43,380 bases of DNA, from positions 1-43,380 of the forward strand of contig CAUHGY010000007.1 in NCBI GenBank assembly GCA_959605945.1, given 5' to 3'. The DNA is from an uncultured Clostridia bacterium. Its GTDB lineage: Bacteria > Bacillota > Clostridia > Christensenellales > Borkfalkiaceae. Both the position numbers and the translations under genes were made by a program. Shown in pieces: positions 14,660 to 23,874 of the stretch (positions within the stretch are counted from its first letter, which is position 1; every line of letters begins with the position of its first letter). The notes beneath the pieces were generated by a model, which searched no databases, had not been told where the DNA came from, and saw only the letters and a program-made list of their open reading frames with translations.

Positions 14660-17600
14660 TCAAACATATACTTCTCCGCTGAAAATCAATTTTGCGTCGC
14701 CTTTGAGAATTATGCCGCTGTCTGTATAATTGACTATCAGATCTCCGCCGTTAAGTTTAACGGTGATATCTTTGCCTTTCTCCAGAAACCCTTTTTCCGT
14801 TGCCGCAACAACCGCTGCGCATGCTCCCGTACCGCAGGAAACGGTTTCTCCGTTACCGCGCTCAAAAGCGCGCATCCGTATCGTAACGGGATTGACGCAT
14901 CTTACAAATTCGGTATTTATGCGCTCAGGGAACAATATGTTATTTTCAAACTGCGGTCCAACCGTTTTAAGGTCGAGAACGTTAACGTCGTCCGTAAATA
15001 CCACGCAATGCGGATTCCCCACAGACAAACAGGTAACTTTATATTCCTTTCCGCCGGCAACAATCGGATAATCTTTCAAAATTTCCGCATCGGTCGCGGC
15101 CGGTAAACTTGCAGCGGAAAAATCCGCTCTTCCCATTTCTACCCGGACGAAAGTTACAACACCGTTTCCGGTAAATAATTTCAGCCTTCTGACGCCGCTG
15201 TCCGTCTCCACGGTAATGTCGGTTTTATCGACAAGACCTTTGTCAAAAATATATTTCCCCACGCACCTTATTGCATTTCCGCCCATTTTGCCCGATGTTC
15301 CGTCTTTATTGAAAAGTCTCATCCTGACATCTGCAACGGCAGATTTTTCCATCAGCACTATGCCGCTTGCTCCAACTCCCCGAATTCTGTCGCAAAGAGA
15401 AACGCACAGCGAACGGACGCCTTCGATGCTCTCGTCGAAATTTTCAAAAAACAGATAGTCGTTTCCGCATCCTTCCATTTTTACAAAGTCGAGCTTCGTT
15501 TTTTGTTTGCGCATGCCGTTCAGGTTCACTAATTCGGTATTATATTGCGTAAACCCGCTTGCTACAATCTCGGCAAAAGCGCTTGCCGTGTCAAGCGAAG
15601 TAAAACAAGCTATCCCCAAAGAAATAGCCTTTCTTCGCAGAGCAATATAATCATCGAGAGTTCTGTCGAAAAGAGCGCCCGTATAAACAATATAATCAAT
15701 TTTGCCGCTTTCCATAAGATCGAAAAGCTCTTTACGATTTTCCATCCCGGCAACTTCATTGACGGTAATACCGAGAGTTTTTATAGTATCAGCCGTATCG
15801 TGCGTTGCATACATCGAAATGTTCAGGCTGTTGAGTTTGTCCGCAAGCGCAATTATATCCGGAAGGTCATGATTGTCCACCGATAAAAACACACCCGTAT
15901 CGGAGCCGCATGTCTTTATTTTTAAGCCCGATGCAACAAGCGCTTTGTACAGAGCTTCATCAAGTGTTCTGCCTATACCCAAAACCTCGCCCGTAGACTT
16001 CATTTCCGGACCGAGATACGAATTGGCGTCGCTCAGTTTTTCAAACGAAAACACCGGCGCCTTGACGGCAAAATAAGGCGGTGCATTCCTTAGCCCTTTC
16101 CCGCAACCCAATTCTTCAAGCGTGTGTCCGAGCATCACTTTTGACGCAACGTCAGCCATTTCAACACCGGTAACCTTGCTTATGTAAGGCACGGTGCGCG
16201 ACGCGCGAGGATTGACCTCTATGACGTATAGTTCGCCGCCGTAAATCAGATACTGTATGTTAACCAGTCCTTTTGTTCCTAAAGCGAGCGCAAGTTTCGT
16301 AGAGCAATCTACTATTTTCGCGGTCATTTCGTCACTGAGCGAAAACGCCGGATAAACGGCAATCGAATCGCCGCTGTGAATGCCTGCCCGCTCTATATGC
16401 TGCATAATACCGGGAATCAAAACATCTTTTCCGTCCGAAATTACGTCTGTTTCCAGTTCGCAACCCGGCATATATTTATCCACAAGAACGGGGTTTTCTA
16501 TTCCGCCGGACAATATTCTGCGCATATATCTGATTGTTTCTTCGGAATTATGAACTATCTGCATATTCTGTCCGCCTATCACATAAGAAGGTCTAAGCAA
16601 AACAGGATATCCGAGTTTTTCAGCGGCGGCTATCGCACCTTTTTCATCTTTCACGCATGCGCCCTCGGGCCGTTTGAAACCGTATTTACTCAAAAGCGCA
16701 TCGAATTTTTCGCGGTCTTCGGCAAGATCTATTCCTTTCGCCGATGTACCGAGAATATTTATGCCGTGTTCTGCGAGATAGCCGGTCAGCTTTATCGCCG
16801 TCTGTCCGCCGAATGCAACAACCACGCCTATCGGTTTTTCTACTTTTATAATGTTCATCACGTCTTCGGGACACAGCGGCTCAAAATAAAGTCTGTCTGC
16901 CGTATCGTAATCGGTGGAAACCGTTTCCGGATTATTATTGACTATAACCGCATCATACCCCATACTGCGAAGAGTCCAGACCGAATGAACCGAGCTGTAA
17001 TCAAATTCTATGCCCTGTCCTATCCTTATCGGTCCCGATCCTATAACCATCACCACAGGCCTGCCGCTGCGGGAAAAATCACGAGCATCGCATTGATCGC
17101 CCGAATAAGAATAAAAATAAGGATGATCCGTGCCGAAAACTTCTTCGCATGTTGAAACGGTTTTATAAACATAGTGAAAATCGGGTAATTTATTCGCTCC
17201 GCTGATACGGGAAATAGCCGTATCGGGATATCCGAGTTCTTTACCCTTAAAATACAGTTCGTCGGTCAACCCGCCTGCGATTTCTTTTTCGTAATCGGCA
17301 AGATTTTTAAGCTTCTGTAAAAAAAACAGATCGATTTTTGTTATTTTATATATGTCTTCAAACGAAACACCGCTCTTTATCGCCTCAAACACGGTAAACA
17401 ACCGCCTGTCATCCTGTGTCGCCAATCTGTCTTTAAGCGGTTTATCTGAAAGCGGCGGCGCGTTAAGCGTATCAAGGCCGATCTCGGCTCCGCGGACAGC
17501 TTTCATAAGAGCCTGTTCAAAAGACGGCGCAATCGCCATCACCTCGCCTGTGGCCTTCATCTGCGTGCCGAGCTTTCTGCTTGCTCCGGCAAATTTGTCG

Positions 17601-18682
17601 AAAGGCCATTTGGGAAATTTAACGACTACATAATCGACCTGCGGTTCAAACCCAAGAAGGCTTTTTCCGGTGCCGGGGTTTACTATTTCTTCGAGACTGT
17701 ATCCGAGCGCAAGCCGAGCGGTAATCTTTGCTATGGGATAACCCGTAGCTTTGCTTGCAAGCGCAGACGAACGCGAAACTCTCGGATTTACTTCTATGAC
17801 CGCATATTCGGAACCATCCGGTTTAAGAGCAAACTGACAATTGCAGCCGCCAACGACGCCGATAGCGTTCACTATGTCCAAAGATGCCTTTTTCAGCATG
17901 GCGAGTTCTTTGCCGCTTAAAGAAAGCGTGGGCGCTGCTACAATGGAATCGCCCGTATGTATACCGACCGGATCAAAATTTTCCATGGCGCACACAATAA
18001 CCGAATTGCCGTTTTGATCGCGCATGGTTTCGAATTCTATTTCTTTCCAACCCGAAATGCACTTTTCCACCAATATCTGCGTTATAGGCGACATTTCCAG
18101 ACCGTTGGCGGCAATGGCTTCGAGCTGCGCTTTATCATCCGCAATACCACCGCCTGTTCCGCCGAGAGTAAATGCGGGACGGACTATGACGGGATACCCG
18201 ATTTTATCGGCAATTTCAGTCGCCTCTTTTACCGTACCGGCTATATCGGACGGAATTATCGGCTGATTTATAGAGCGCATGGTACGGTTGAAAAGCTCTC
18301 TGTCCTCCGCCTTTTTGATAGCTTCAACATCAGTGCCGAGTAATTTAACATGATACTTTTCAAGCACTCCGGCATCCCAAAGCTGCATGGCGATTGTCAG
18401 ACCTGTCTGTCCCCCGAGTCCTGCCAAAAGGCCGTCCGGCCGCTCTTTTTCAATAATTCTTTCCACTGTTTCCGCAGTAAGCGGTTCAAGATATATCTCG
18501 TCAGCCAGAGCTTTGTCGGTCATAATAGTTGCAGGATTGGAATTGACCAGAACAACGTTTATGCCTTCTTCTTTCAGAACGCGGCATGCCTGCGCTCCGG
18601 CATAGTCAAACTCCGCAGCCTGCCCTATTATTATCGGTCCGGAACCTATTACAAGTGCTTTTTTTATTGAAATATCTTTCAT
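14660..18682 (-). CDS. carB: Carbamoyl phosphate synthetase large subunit fused to a DapF-like epimerase
   Basis: 1340 residues in one unbroken frame. Residues 1-1056 are a full CarB: two ATP-grasp halves, each opened by a pre-ATP-grasp motif (GSGPIIIGQAAEFDYAG near 13; GSGPIRIGQGIEFDYSS near 555), and a C-terminal MGS regulatory domain. Residues 1057-1340 are a DapF-type epimerase (FVKMEGCGNDYLFF, GNPHCVVF, ETVSCGTGACAAVVA). The epimerase lacks one of the two family catalytic Cys: KMGGNAIRC stands where MCGNGxRC is usual. At the junction (ATG 15514) I see no ribosome binding site, so this is a true fusion rather than two genes. CarB makes carbamoyl phosphate for arginine and pyrimidines; DapF normally makes meso-diaminopimelate. 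It is the last gene of the arg operon, 5 nt after argF. No carA lies nearby. Confidence 0.93.
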   Translation of the reverse strand: MKDISIKKALVIGSGPIIIGQAAEFDYAGAQACRVLKEEGINVVLVNSNPATIMTDKALADEIYLEPLTAETVERIIEKERPDGLLAGLGGQTGLTIAMQLWDAGVLEKYHVKLLGTDVEAIKKAEDRELFNRTMRSINQPIIPSDIAGTVKEATEIADKIGYPVIVRPAFTLGGTGGGIADDKAQLEAIAANGLEMSPITQILVEKCISGWKEIEFETMRDQNGNSVIVCAMENFDPVGIHTGDSIVAAPTLSLSGKELAMLKKASLDIVNAIGVVGGCNCQFALKPDGSEYAVIEVNPRVSRSSALASKATGYPIAKITARLALGYSLEEIVNPGTGKSLLGFEPQVDYVVVKFPKWPFDKFAGASRKLGTQMKATGEVMAIAPSFEQALMKAVRGAEIGLDTLNAPPLSDKPLKDRLATQDDRRLFTVFEAIKSGVSFEDIYKITKIDLFFLQKLKNLADYEKEIAGGLTDELYFKGKELGYPDTAISRISGANKLPDFHYVYKTVSTCEEVFGTDHPYFYSYSGDQCDARDFSRSGRPVVMVIGSGPIRIGQGIEFDYSSVHSVWTLRSMGYDAVIVNNNPETVSTDYDTADRLYFEPLCPEDVMNIIKVEKPIGVVVAFGGQTAIKLTGYLAEHGINILGTSAKGIDLAEDREKFDALLSKYGFKRPEGACVKDEKGAIAAAEKLGYPVLLRPSYVIGGQNMQIVHNSEETIRYMRRILSGGIENPVLVDKYMPGCELETDVISDGKDVLIPGIMQHIERAGIHSGDSIAVYPAFSLSDEMTAKIVDCSTKLALALGTKGLVNIQYLIYGGELYVIEVNPRASRTVPYISKVTGVEMADVASKVMLGHTLEELGCGKGLRNAPPYFAVKAPVFSFEKLSDANSYLGPEMKSTGEVLGIGRTLDEALYKALVASGLKIKTCGSDTGVFLSVDNHDLPDIIALADKLNSLNISMYATHDTADTIKTLGITVNEVAGMENRKELFDLMESGKIDYIVYTGALFDRTLDDYIALRRKAISLGIACFTSLDTASAFAEIVASGFTQYNTELVNLNGMRKQKTKLDFVKMEGCGNDYLFFENFDESIEGVRSLCVSLCDRIRGVGASGIVLMEKSAVADVRMRLFNKDGTSGKMGGNAIRCVGKYIFDKGLVDKTDITVETDSGVRRLKLFTGNGVVTFVRVEMGRADFSAASLPAATDAEILKDYPIVAGGKEYKVTCLSVGNPHCVVFTDDVNVLDLKTVGPQFENNILFPERINTEFVRCVNPVTIRMRAFERGNGETVSCGTGACAAVVAATEKGFLEKGKDITVKLNGGDLIVNYTDSGIILKGDAKLIFSGEVYV

Positions 18683-18687
18683 AATAT

Positions 18688-19674
18688 TTATAATGTAGCC
18701 GCCATTACGGCTTTTATTGTATGCATGCGGTTCTCCGCCTGTTCAAAAACAACCGATTGAGAACTTTCGAAAACTTCATCTGTAACTTCCAGACAGTCTA
18801 TATTGAATTTTTCGCCCACAGCCTTGCCGATGGTCGTTTTTAAATCGTGGTAAGACGGCAGACAATGCATGAAAACCGCGCCCGGCTTTGCCGCTTTCAT
18901 GACGGCGGCGTCAACTCTGTACGGCGACAGTTCTTTTATTCTTTCTTCCCATACGTTTTCGGGCTCTCCCATCGATACCCAAATATCGGTGTATATGACG
19001 TCGGCATTTTTAACAGCGACTTCGACCTCGCTTTCAAAGTTCAACGATGCTCCGGATTTTTGGGCCTCCGCTTTGCATATCTCAATCAGTTCGGATGACG
19101 GAAAATATTTTTTCGGAGCGCATGCCGTAAAATTAACGCCTGTTTTAGCACATCCGACCATCAAAGAATTTCCCATATTGAAACGAGCGTCGCCCATATA
19201 CACGAGATTAATGCCCTTTAACTTTCCGAATTTCTCTTTTATGGTAAGAAAATCCGCAAGTATTTGCGTAGGATGAAACTCATCGGTAAGGCCGTTCCAT
19301 ACGGGGACCGCGGAATAATGCGCAAGTTCTTCTACTATGTTTTGGCCGAATCCCCTGTATTCTATTCCGTCGAACATACCGGAAAGCACGCGGGCAGTAT
19401 CGGCAATACTCTCTTTTTTCCCTATCTGTGACCCTGAAGGGTCAAGATATGTGGCATTCATACCCAAATCATGCGCGGCAACTTCAAAGGCGCAACGCGT
19501 TCTGGTGCTGGTCTTTTCGAAAATAAGAGCAATATTTTTGCCCTCGTGTATCCTGTGTGAAACCCCTTTTTTCTTTTTATCTTTAAGCTGCGCCGCAAGA
19601 TCAAGAAGATACTCTATTTCATCCTTTGAAAAATCAAGCAGCTTCAAAAAATCTTTTCCTTTCAAATTTATCAT
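18688..19674 (-). CDS. argF: Ornithine carbamoyltransferase
   Basis: 328 residues. It transfers the carbamoyl group of carbamoyl phosphate to ornithine, giving citrulline. The signature residues are all present: STRTR (FEKTSTRTRCAFEVA, carbamoyl phosphate site, about 55-70), HPTQ (about 132), the ornithine-binding SMG loop (DIWVSMGEPE) and HCLP (about 272). Its start overlaps the argD stop (ATGA), and carB, which supplies its substrate, follows 5 nt later. In this setting it is the anabolic enzyme rather than an arginine deiminase pathway enzyme. Confidence 0.97.
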   Translation of the reverse strand: MINLKGKDFLKLLDFSKDEIEYLLDLAAQLKDKKKKGVSHRIHEGKNIALIFEKTSTRTRCAFEVAAHDLGMNATYLDPSGSQIGKKESIADTARVLSGMFDGIEYRGFGQNIVEELAHYSAVPVWNGLTDEFHPTQILADFLTIKEKFGKLKGINLVYMGDARFNMGNSLMVGCAKTGVNFTACAPKKYFPSSELIEICKAEAQKSGASLNFESEVEVAVKNADVIYTDIWVSMGEPENVWEERIKELSPYRVDAAVMKAAKPGAVFMHCLPSYHDLKTTIGKAVGEKFNIDCLEVTDEVFESSQSVVFEQAENRMHTIKAVMAATL

Positions 19675-20840
19675 GCAAGCACCTCACAAGTTTCTTTTAA
19701 AATTTTCACCGCTTTTTTCAGCAGCGGAAAGGGAATATTCAGCGCAGGTAAAATTCTCACTTTATTTTTTGCCGTTAGAAACAGCACTCCCTTTTCCATG
19801 CATTTCAAAACAACTTCTTTTGCCGGAGCAGCCGTTTCAACACCCAACATCAATCCGAGTCCGCTGACTCCTTTTATTCCCTTAGATCCGCTTGTTTCAT
19901 CGATTATAAACTGTGATTTATTCCTGACTTCCTCAAGCAACTCATCATCGATTCTGCTTAAAACCGAAAGTGCTCCGGCGCAGGAAACGGGATTTCCGCC
20001 GAACGTAGAACCGTGCATTCCCGCTTGCAAAACGTTTTCCGTTTTTTCGTTAAAGAGCGTTGCTCCGAGCGGAAGCCCTCCCCCTAAGCCCTTTGCCGTT
20101 GTGACTATATCAGGCGAAATCCCGAAATTCATATATCCGTAAAGTCTGCCCGTTCTGCCGTTGCCCGTCTGAACTTCGTCGTCAACGAGCAAAACGTCAT
20201 ACTTGTCCGCTATTTCCGCCAATCTGTTCAAAAAAGCGCCGTCGAGAGAATTTACGCCGCCTTCTCCCTGCACGGTTTCGAACATTATTGCGGCAACGCA
20301 ATTTTCTTTAACAAGTTTTTCTATTCCGTCCGCATCGTTTGCATCGGCATATAAAAAGCCTTGAGTCAACGGAGTGAAATCCTTATGAAAAACATCCTGC
20401 CCGGTAGCGGCAAGAGTAGTAATCGTTCTGCCGTGAAAGCTGTTTTTAAGCGTTATTATATTAAAATATTCATCGCCTTTTTTTCCTTGGGCATATTTCC
20501 TCGCAGCCTTTATTGCGCATTCGTTGGCTTCGGCACCCGAATTGGAAAAGAAAACTTTTTTATACCCCGTTTTTTCGCAAAGCGCTTTTGCCAGATCTGC
20601 GCAAGGTTTGTGATAATAAAGATTGGAAACGTGCTGGAACTTGTTAAGCTGTGAGATCACGGCGTCTGTCCATTTCTCATCGCAAAAACCGAAAGTGTTT
20701 ACGGCTATCCCTGAACCGCAGTCAATATATTCTTTTCCGGCCGAATCGCGGCAAAGCGATCCTTTTCCGCTTACAATTTCAACGGGAAAGCGGGCATAAG
20801 TGCCCGCGATATATTTTTTATCTTCATCAAAAACATTCAT
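19671..20840 (-). CDS. argD: Acetylornithine aminotransferase
   Basis: 389 residues, class III PLP aminotransferase. It converts N-acetylglutamate semialdehyde to N-acetylornithine with glutamate as amino donor. Visible features: FSNSGAEANECAIKAARKY (cofactor phosphate site), LLVDDEVQTGNGRTG (Asp binding the pyridine nitrogen) and TAKGLGGGLPLGA (Schiff-base Lys). It lies between argB and argF, which fixes its role over ornithine or GABA aminotransferase. The start is ATG 20840, 7 nt after the argB stop, with GAGG upstream. Confidence 0.96.
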   Translation of the reverse strand: MNVFDEDKKYIAGTYARFPVEIVSGKGSLCRDSAGKEYIDCGSGIAVNTFGFCDEKWTDAVISQLNKFQHVSNLYYHKPCADLAKALCEKTGYKKVFFSNSGAEANECAIKAARKYAQGKKGDEYFNIITLKNSFHGRTITTLAATGQDVFHKDFTPLTQGFLYADANDADGIEKLVKENCVAAIMFETVQGEGGVNSLDGAFLNRLAEIADKYDVLLVDDEVQTGNGRTGRLYGYMNFGISPDIVTTAKGLGGGLPLGATLFNEKTENVLQAGMHGSTFGGNPVSCAGALSVLSRIDDELLEEVRNKSQFIIDETSGSKGIKGVSGLGLMLGVETAAPAKEVVLKCMEKGVLFLTAKNKVRILPALNIPFPLLKKAVKILKETCEVLA

Positions 20841-20847
20841 AAGTCAG

Positions 20848-21705
20848 TCATTCCTCAAACATTGTCCCGATACCTTCGTCGGTAAGCATTTCGATTATAA
20901 TTGAATGCGGTATCGTTCCGTCGATTATAAAAACGCGCTTGACTCCCCATTTGACGGCATTCATGCAACACTCGGTTTTGGGAATCATGCCCCCCGCGAT
21001 TATGCCGCTCTCTATAAGCGCCGGAGCCTCCGAAACGCTTATTTTGGAAATAAGCGTAGAAGGGTCGTTTTTGTCACGCAGAATGCCGCTTATGTCTGTC
21101 ATAGAGATAAGGCTTTCTGCCTTTAATTCTCCTGCGATTTTAGCTGCTGCCGTATCTGCATTTACATTATATACGTTGCCCTTGTCGTCGCAGGCTATCG
21201 TAGATATGACAGGTATATACCCTTTCTCTAAAAGATCGGTTATCGGGGCAGTATTCACTTTCGTGACGGTACCTACAAACCCTAAAGACTCGTCTTTCAT
21301 TTCGGCCTGCAACATCTGTCCGTCAATACCTGAAAGTCCCACCGCCGTTCCGCCTTTTACGCCTATAAGGTTTACAAGATTTTTATTTACTTTGCCTGCA
21401 AGAACCATCTGCACAACGTCGGCAGTTTCTTTGTCCGTTACGCGAAGTCCGTTTTGAAAGACAGATTTCTTTCCTATTTTTTCCAAAGTTTCGCTTATCT
21501 CCGGCCCCCCGCCGTGAACTAATACCACTTTTACGCCTATAAGCGACAGCAAAACTATATCTTTCATTACCGAACTTTTCAGCTCTTCGTCAATCATTGC
21601 ATTGCCGCCGTATTTAACCACGACAATTTTTCCGTTATATTTTTTTATATAAGGCAATGCATGAACAAGCACGCTCGCCCTTTCGGGATTGGAAATATTA
21701 TTCAT
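20848..21705 (-). CDS. argB: Acetylglutamate kinase
   Basis: 285 residues from ATG 21705 (AAAGGAG six nt upstream; a frame start at 21723 would overlap argJ and is less likely). It phosphorylates N-acetylglutamate. It has the amino acid kinase fold with VVKYGGNAM (about 27-35), LVHGGGPEIS (about 60-70), NVNADTAAAKIA and GGMIPKTECCMNAV. Arginine-inhibited enzymes carry an extra N-terminal helix; this one has a modest N-terminal extension (ERASVLVHALPYIKKY), so feedback inhibition is possible but not shown. Confidence 0.97.
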   Translation of the reverse strand: MNNISNPERASVLVHALPYIKKYNGKIVVVKYGGNAMIDEELKSSVMKDIVLLSLIGVKVVLVHGGGPEISETLEKIGKKSVFQNGLRVTDKETADVVQMVLAGKVNKNLVNLIGVKGGTAVGLSGIDGQMLQAEMKDESLGFVGTVTKVNTAPITDLLEKGYIPVISTIACDDKGNVYNVNADTAAAKIAGELKAESLISMTDISGILRDKNDPSTLISKISVSEAPALIESGIIAGGMIPKTECCMNAVKWGVKRVFIIDGTIPHSIIIEMLTDEGIGTMFEE

Positions 21706-21719
21706 TTTGTCTCCTTTCG

Positions 21720-22931
21720 TCAAGTACGATAATCGCCGTTTATTTTAACGTAGTCGTATGTCAGGTCGCACCCCCAGGCGGTCGAAGAGCAGCTTCCGTC
21801 ATTTAAATTCACAGCTATGGTTATTTCTTTTTCGGAAAGTATGCGTTTCGCGTTATCTTCGGAAAAATTCACCCCTGAACCGTGCTTGCAGACGCTGACG
21901 CTGCCTTTTTCAGAAACAAAGTCCACATCTATTTTCTCTACCTTGACATCGGCGCCGCTGTAACCTATGGCGCAAAGCACTCTGCCCCAGTTGGCGTCGG
22001 AACCGAACATTGCCGCTTTTACGAGAGATGAGCACACCACGGATTTCGCCACCGTTTTGGCTGTCTCAAGACTATCAGCGCCCGTAACCGAACATTCCAA
22101 TAATTTCGTAGCCCCTTCTCCGTCGGCTGCAATCATCCTGCAAAGCGACACCGTTACTGTATTCAAAGCCTGCATAAAAGAGTTGAAATCGTCTCCTTCG
22201 CAGCAAATCTCACTGTTACCTGCCAATCCGTTGGCAAGAACCGTCACCATATCGTTAGTGGAAGTATCGCCGTCGATGCTTATCATATTGAACGTAGCCT
22301 GTACATCGGTTGAAAGCGCCCTGCCAAGCATCTTGCAATCGATTGCACAGTCTGTTGTAATAAATACAAGCATCGTCGCCATATTCGGATGAATCATCCC
22401 CGAACCCTTCGCTATACCGCCTATTCTGCATTCTTTTCCGCCTGCAAAAAATTTTACGGCAATTGATTTCGGTTTAAGATCGGTGGTCATAATTCCTTCT
22501 TCGGCAAGCGAACTGTGATCCCCAAGCCCTTTTACAAGTTCAGGAATACCGTTTTTTATCGGCAAAATATCGAGCGGCTGACCTATTACTCCCGTCGAAG
22601 CAACTACCACATCGCCGGCATCGATTTTAAGTTCATCTGCGAGAAGCTTACAGGTTTGTTCGGCTATTTCTATGCCGTTCGCATTGCAGGTGTTGGCATT
22701 ACCGCTGTTACAGATTATTGCCCGCGCTTTTCCGTTTTCAAGATGTTTTTTAGTGACCGTCAACGGAGCGCCTTTAACGAGATTTGTGGTATATACCGCC
22801 GCGGCATTAGCCGTTGTTTCGCTGTAAATGAGCGCAAGATCGCGCTTTGTTTTATTTTTTCTTATACCGCAATGAATACCGTTAGCGGTAAAACCCTTTG
22901 CGGCGCATACGCCGCCCTCAATTATTTCCAT
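21720..22931 (-). CDS. argJ: Bifunctional ornithine acetyltransferase / N-acetylglutamate synthase
   Basis: 403 residues from ATG 22931, which has AAGGAG eight nt upstream; a longer frame would run into argC. ArgJ moves the acetyl group from N-acetylornithine back to glutamate. The self-cleavage site is visible: GSGMIHPNMATMLVF, where the Thr after Ala becomes the nucleophile. CNSGNANTCN near the N-terminus, DGDTSTNDMV and FGSDANWGRVLCAIGYSG are further family marks. Its presence, with no argA or argE here, indicates the cyclic acetyl-recycling route. The N-acetylglutamate synthase activity varies among ArgJ proteins and cannot be judged from sequence. Confidence 0.96.
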   Translation of the reverse strand: MEIIEGGVCAAKGFTANGIHCGIRKNKTKRDLALIYSETTANAAAVYTTNLVKGAPLTVTKKHLENGKARAIICNSGNANTCNANGIEIAEQTCKLLADELKIDAGDVVVASTGVIGQPLDILPIKNGIPELVKGLGDHSSLAEEGIMTTDLKPKSIAVKFFAGGKECRIGGIAKGSGMIHPNMATMLVFITTDCAIDCKMLGRALSTDVQATFNMISIDGDTSTNDMVTVLANGLAGNSEICCEGDDFNSFMQALNTVTVSLCRMIAADGEGATKLLECSVTGADSLETAKTVAKSVVCSSLVKAAMFGSDANWGRVLCAIGYSGADVKVEKIDVDFVSEKGSVSVCKHGSGVNFSEDNAKRILSEKEITIAVNLNDGSCSSTAWGCDLTYDYVKINGDYRT

Positions 22932-22941
22932 TAAAAACTCC

Positions 22942-23874
22942 TTAAAGAACAAGTCCTTTAACGGGATCTTCTCCCATAACATAATTAAGACACTCTATCG
23001 CCGCTCCGGAAGCGCCTTTACCGAGATTGTCGTACCGTGCGCAAAGAAGCATTCTGTCGTCATTGCCGAAAACAGAAATCTCCATATCGTCCTTTCCGCA
23101 GTGTTTGCCCGATGAAATAAATCCGTCTTCGTTTTCCGACGTATAATAAACAATTTTGCCGCAATAAAGTTCACTATAAATTCTTTCAATATCGCGTTTC
23201 CCTGCGCCGGCCGATAAAAACTCTTTAAAAATCGGCACCGTAACTTCCATTCCGCTGTAAAAGTCCGCAACTATCGGCGAAAATGCCGGCACGACATCAA
23301 GCCCGCTGATATAAACCATTTCTTTTAAATGCTTATGATTCTGCCATATGCCGTACTGTCTCGGATAATTGAAAAGCGGAGAGCGTTCTTCTATTTCATA
23401 ATCGGCAATCATTTTTTTCCCGCCTCCGCTATACCCCGTCACGGAAGTACATACAAGCGGACTGTTCTTTTTAAGAATGCCGCCGTCGATAAGAGGTTTG
23501 ACAAGCGCGATAAAACCGCTCGCATGACAGCCGGGCACACAAATCCGTTTTGCATGTTCTGCCTTTGCGGAAAAATTTTTATCAAGCTCCGGGAACCCGT
23601 AAATCCAGCCGCTTTCCGTCCTATGAGCGGTTGAAGCATCTATTATTACCGTTTTTTCGTTCTTTAAAAAAGACACTGCCTGCCGCGACGCATCGTCCGG
23701 CAAACACAAAAAGGCTATATCGCACGAATTAAGAGCCTTGCTTCTCGCGGAATCGCTCTTGCGTTCTTCGTCGGACAGCGAAATTATCTCTATATCTGTC
23801 CTTTCCGAAAGCCGTTGATAAATTTTTAGCCCTGTTGTTCCCGCTTTGCCGTCAATGAATATTTTTTTCATCAT
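22942..23874 (-). CDS. argC: N-acetyl-gamma-glutamyl-phosphate reductase, type 2 (short form)
   Basis: 310 residues from ATG 23874; TTG 23877 and ATG 23871 are alternative starts, with AGG upstream. It reduces N-acetylglutamyl phosphate with NADPH. The NADPH motif IFIDGKAGTTGLKIYQRL lies at the start and the catalytic Cys in VPGCHASGF near 115. The short length and the GKAGTTGL start match the type 2 ArgC subfamily, best known from Proteobacteria, rather than the usual form of about 345 residues. It overlaps the end of argH by about 20 bp and ends 10 nt before argJ. Confidence 0.95.
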   Translation of the reverse strand: MMKKIFIDGKAGTTGLKIYQRLSERTDIEIISLSDEERKSDSARSKALNSCDIAFLCLPDDASRQAVSFLKNEKTVIIDASTAHRTESGWIYGFPELDKNFSAKAEHAKRICVPGCHASGFIALVKPLIDGGILKKNSPLVCTSVTGYSGGGKKMIADYEIEERSPLFNYPRQYGIWQNHKHLKEMVYISGLDVVPAFSPIVADFYSGMEVTVPIFKEFLSAGAGKRDIERIYSELYCGKIVYYTSENEDGFISSGKHCGKDDMEISVFGNDDRMLLCARYDNLGKGASGAAIECLNYVMGEDPVKGLVL

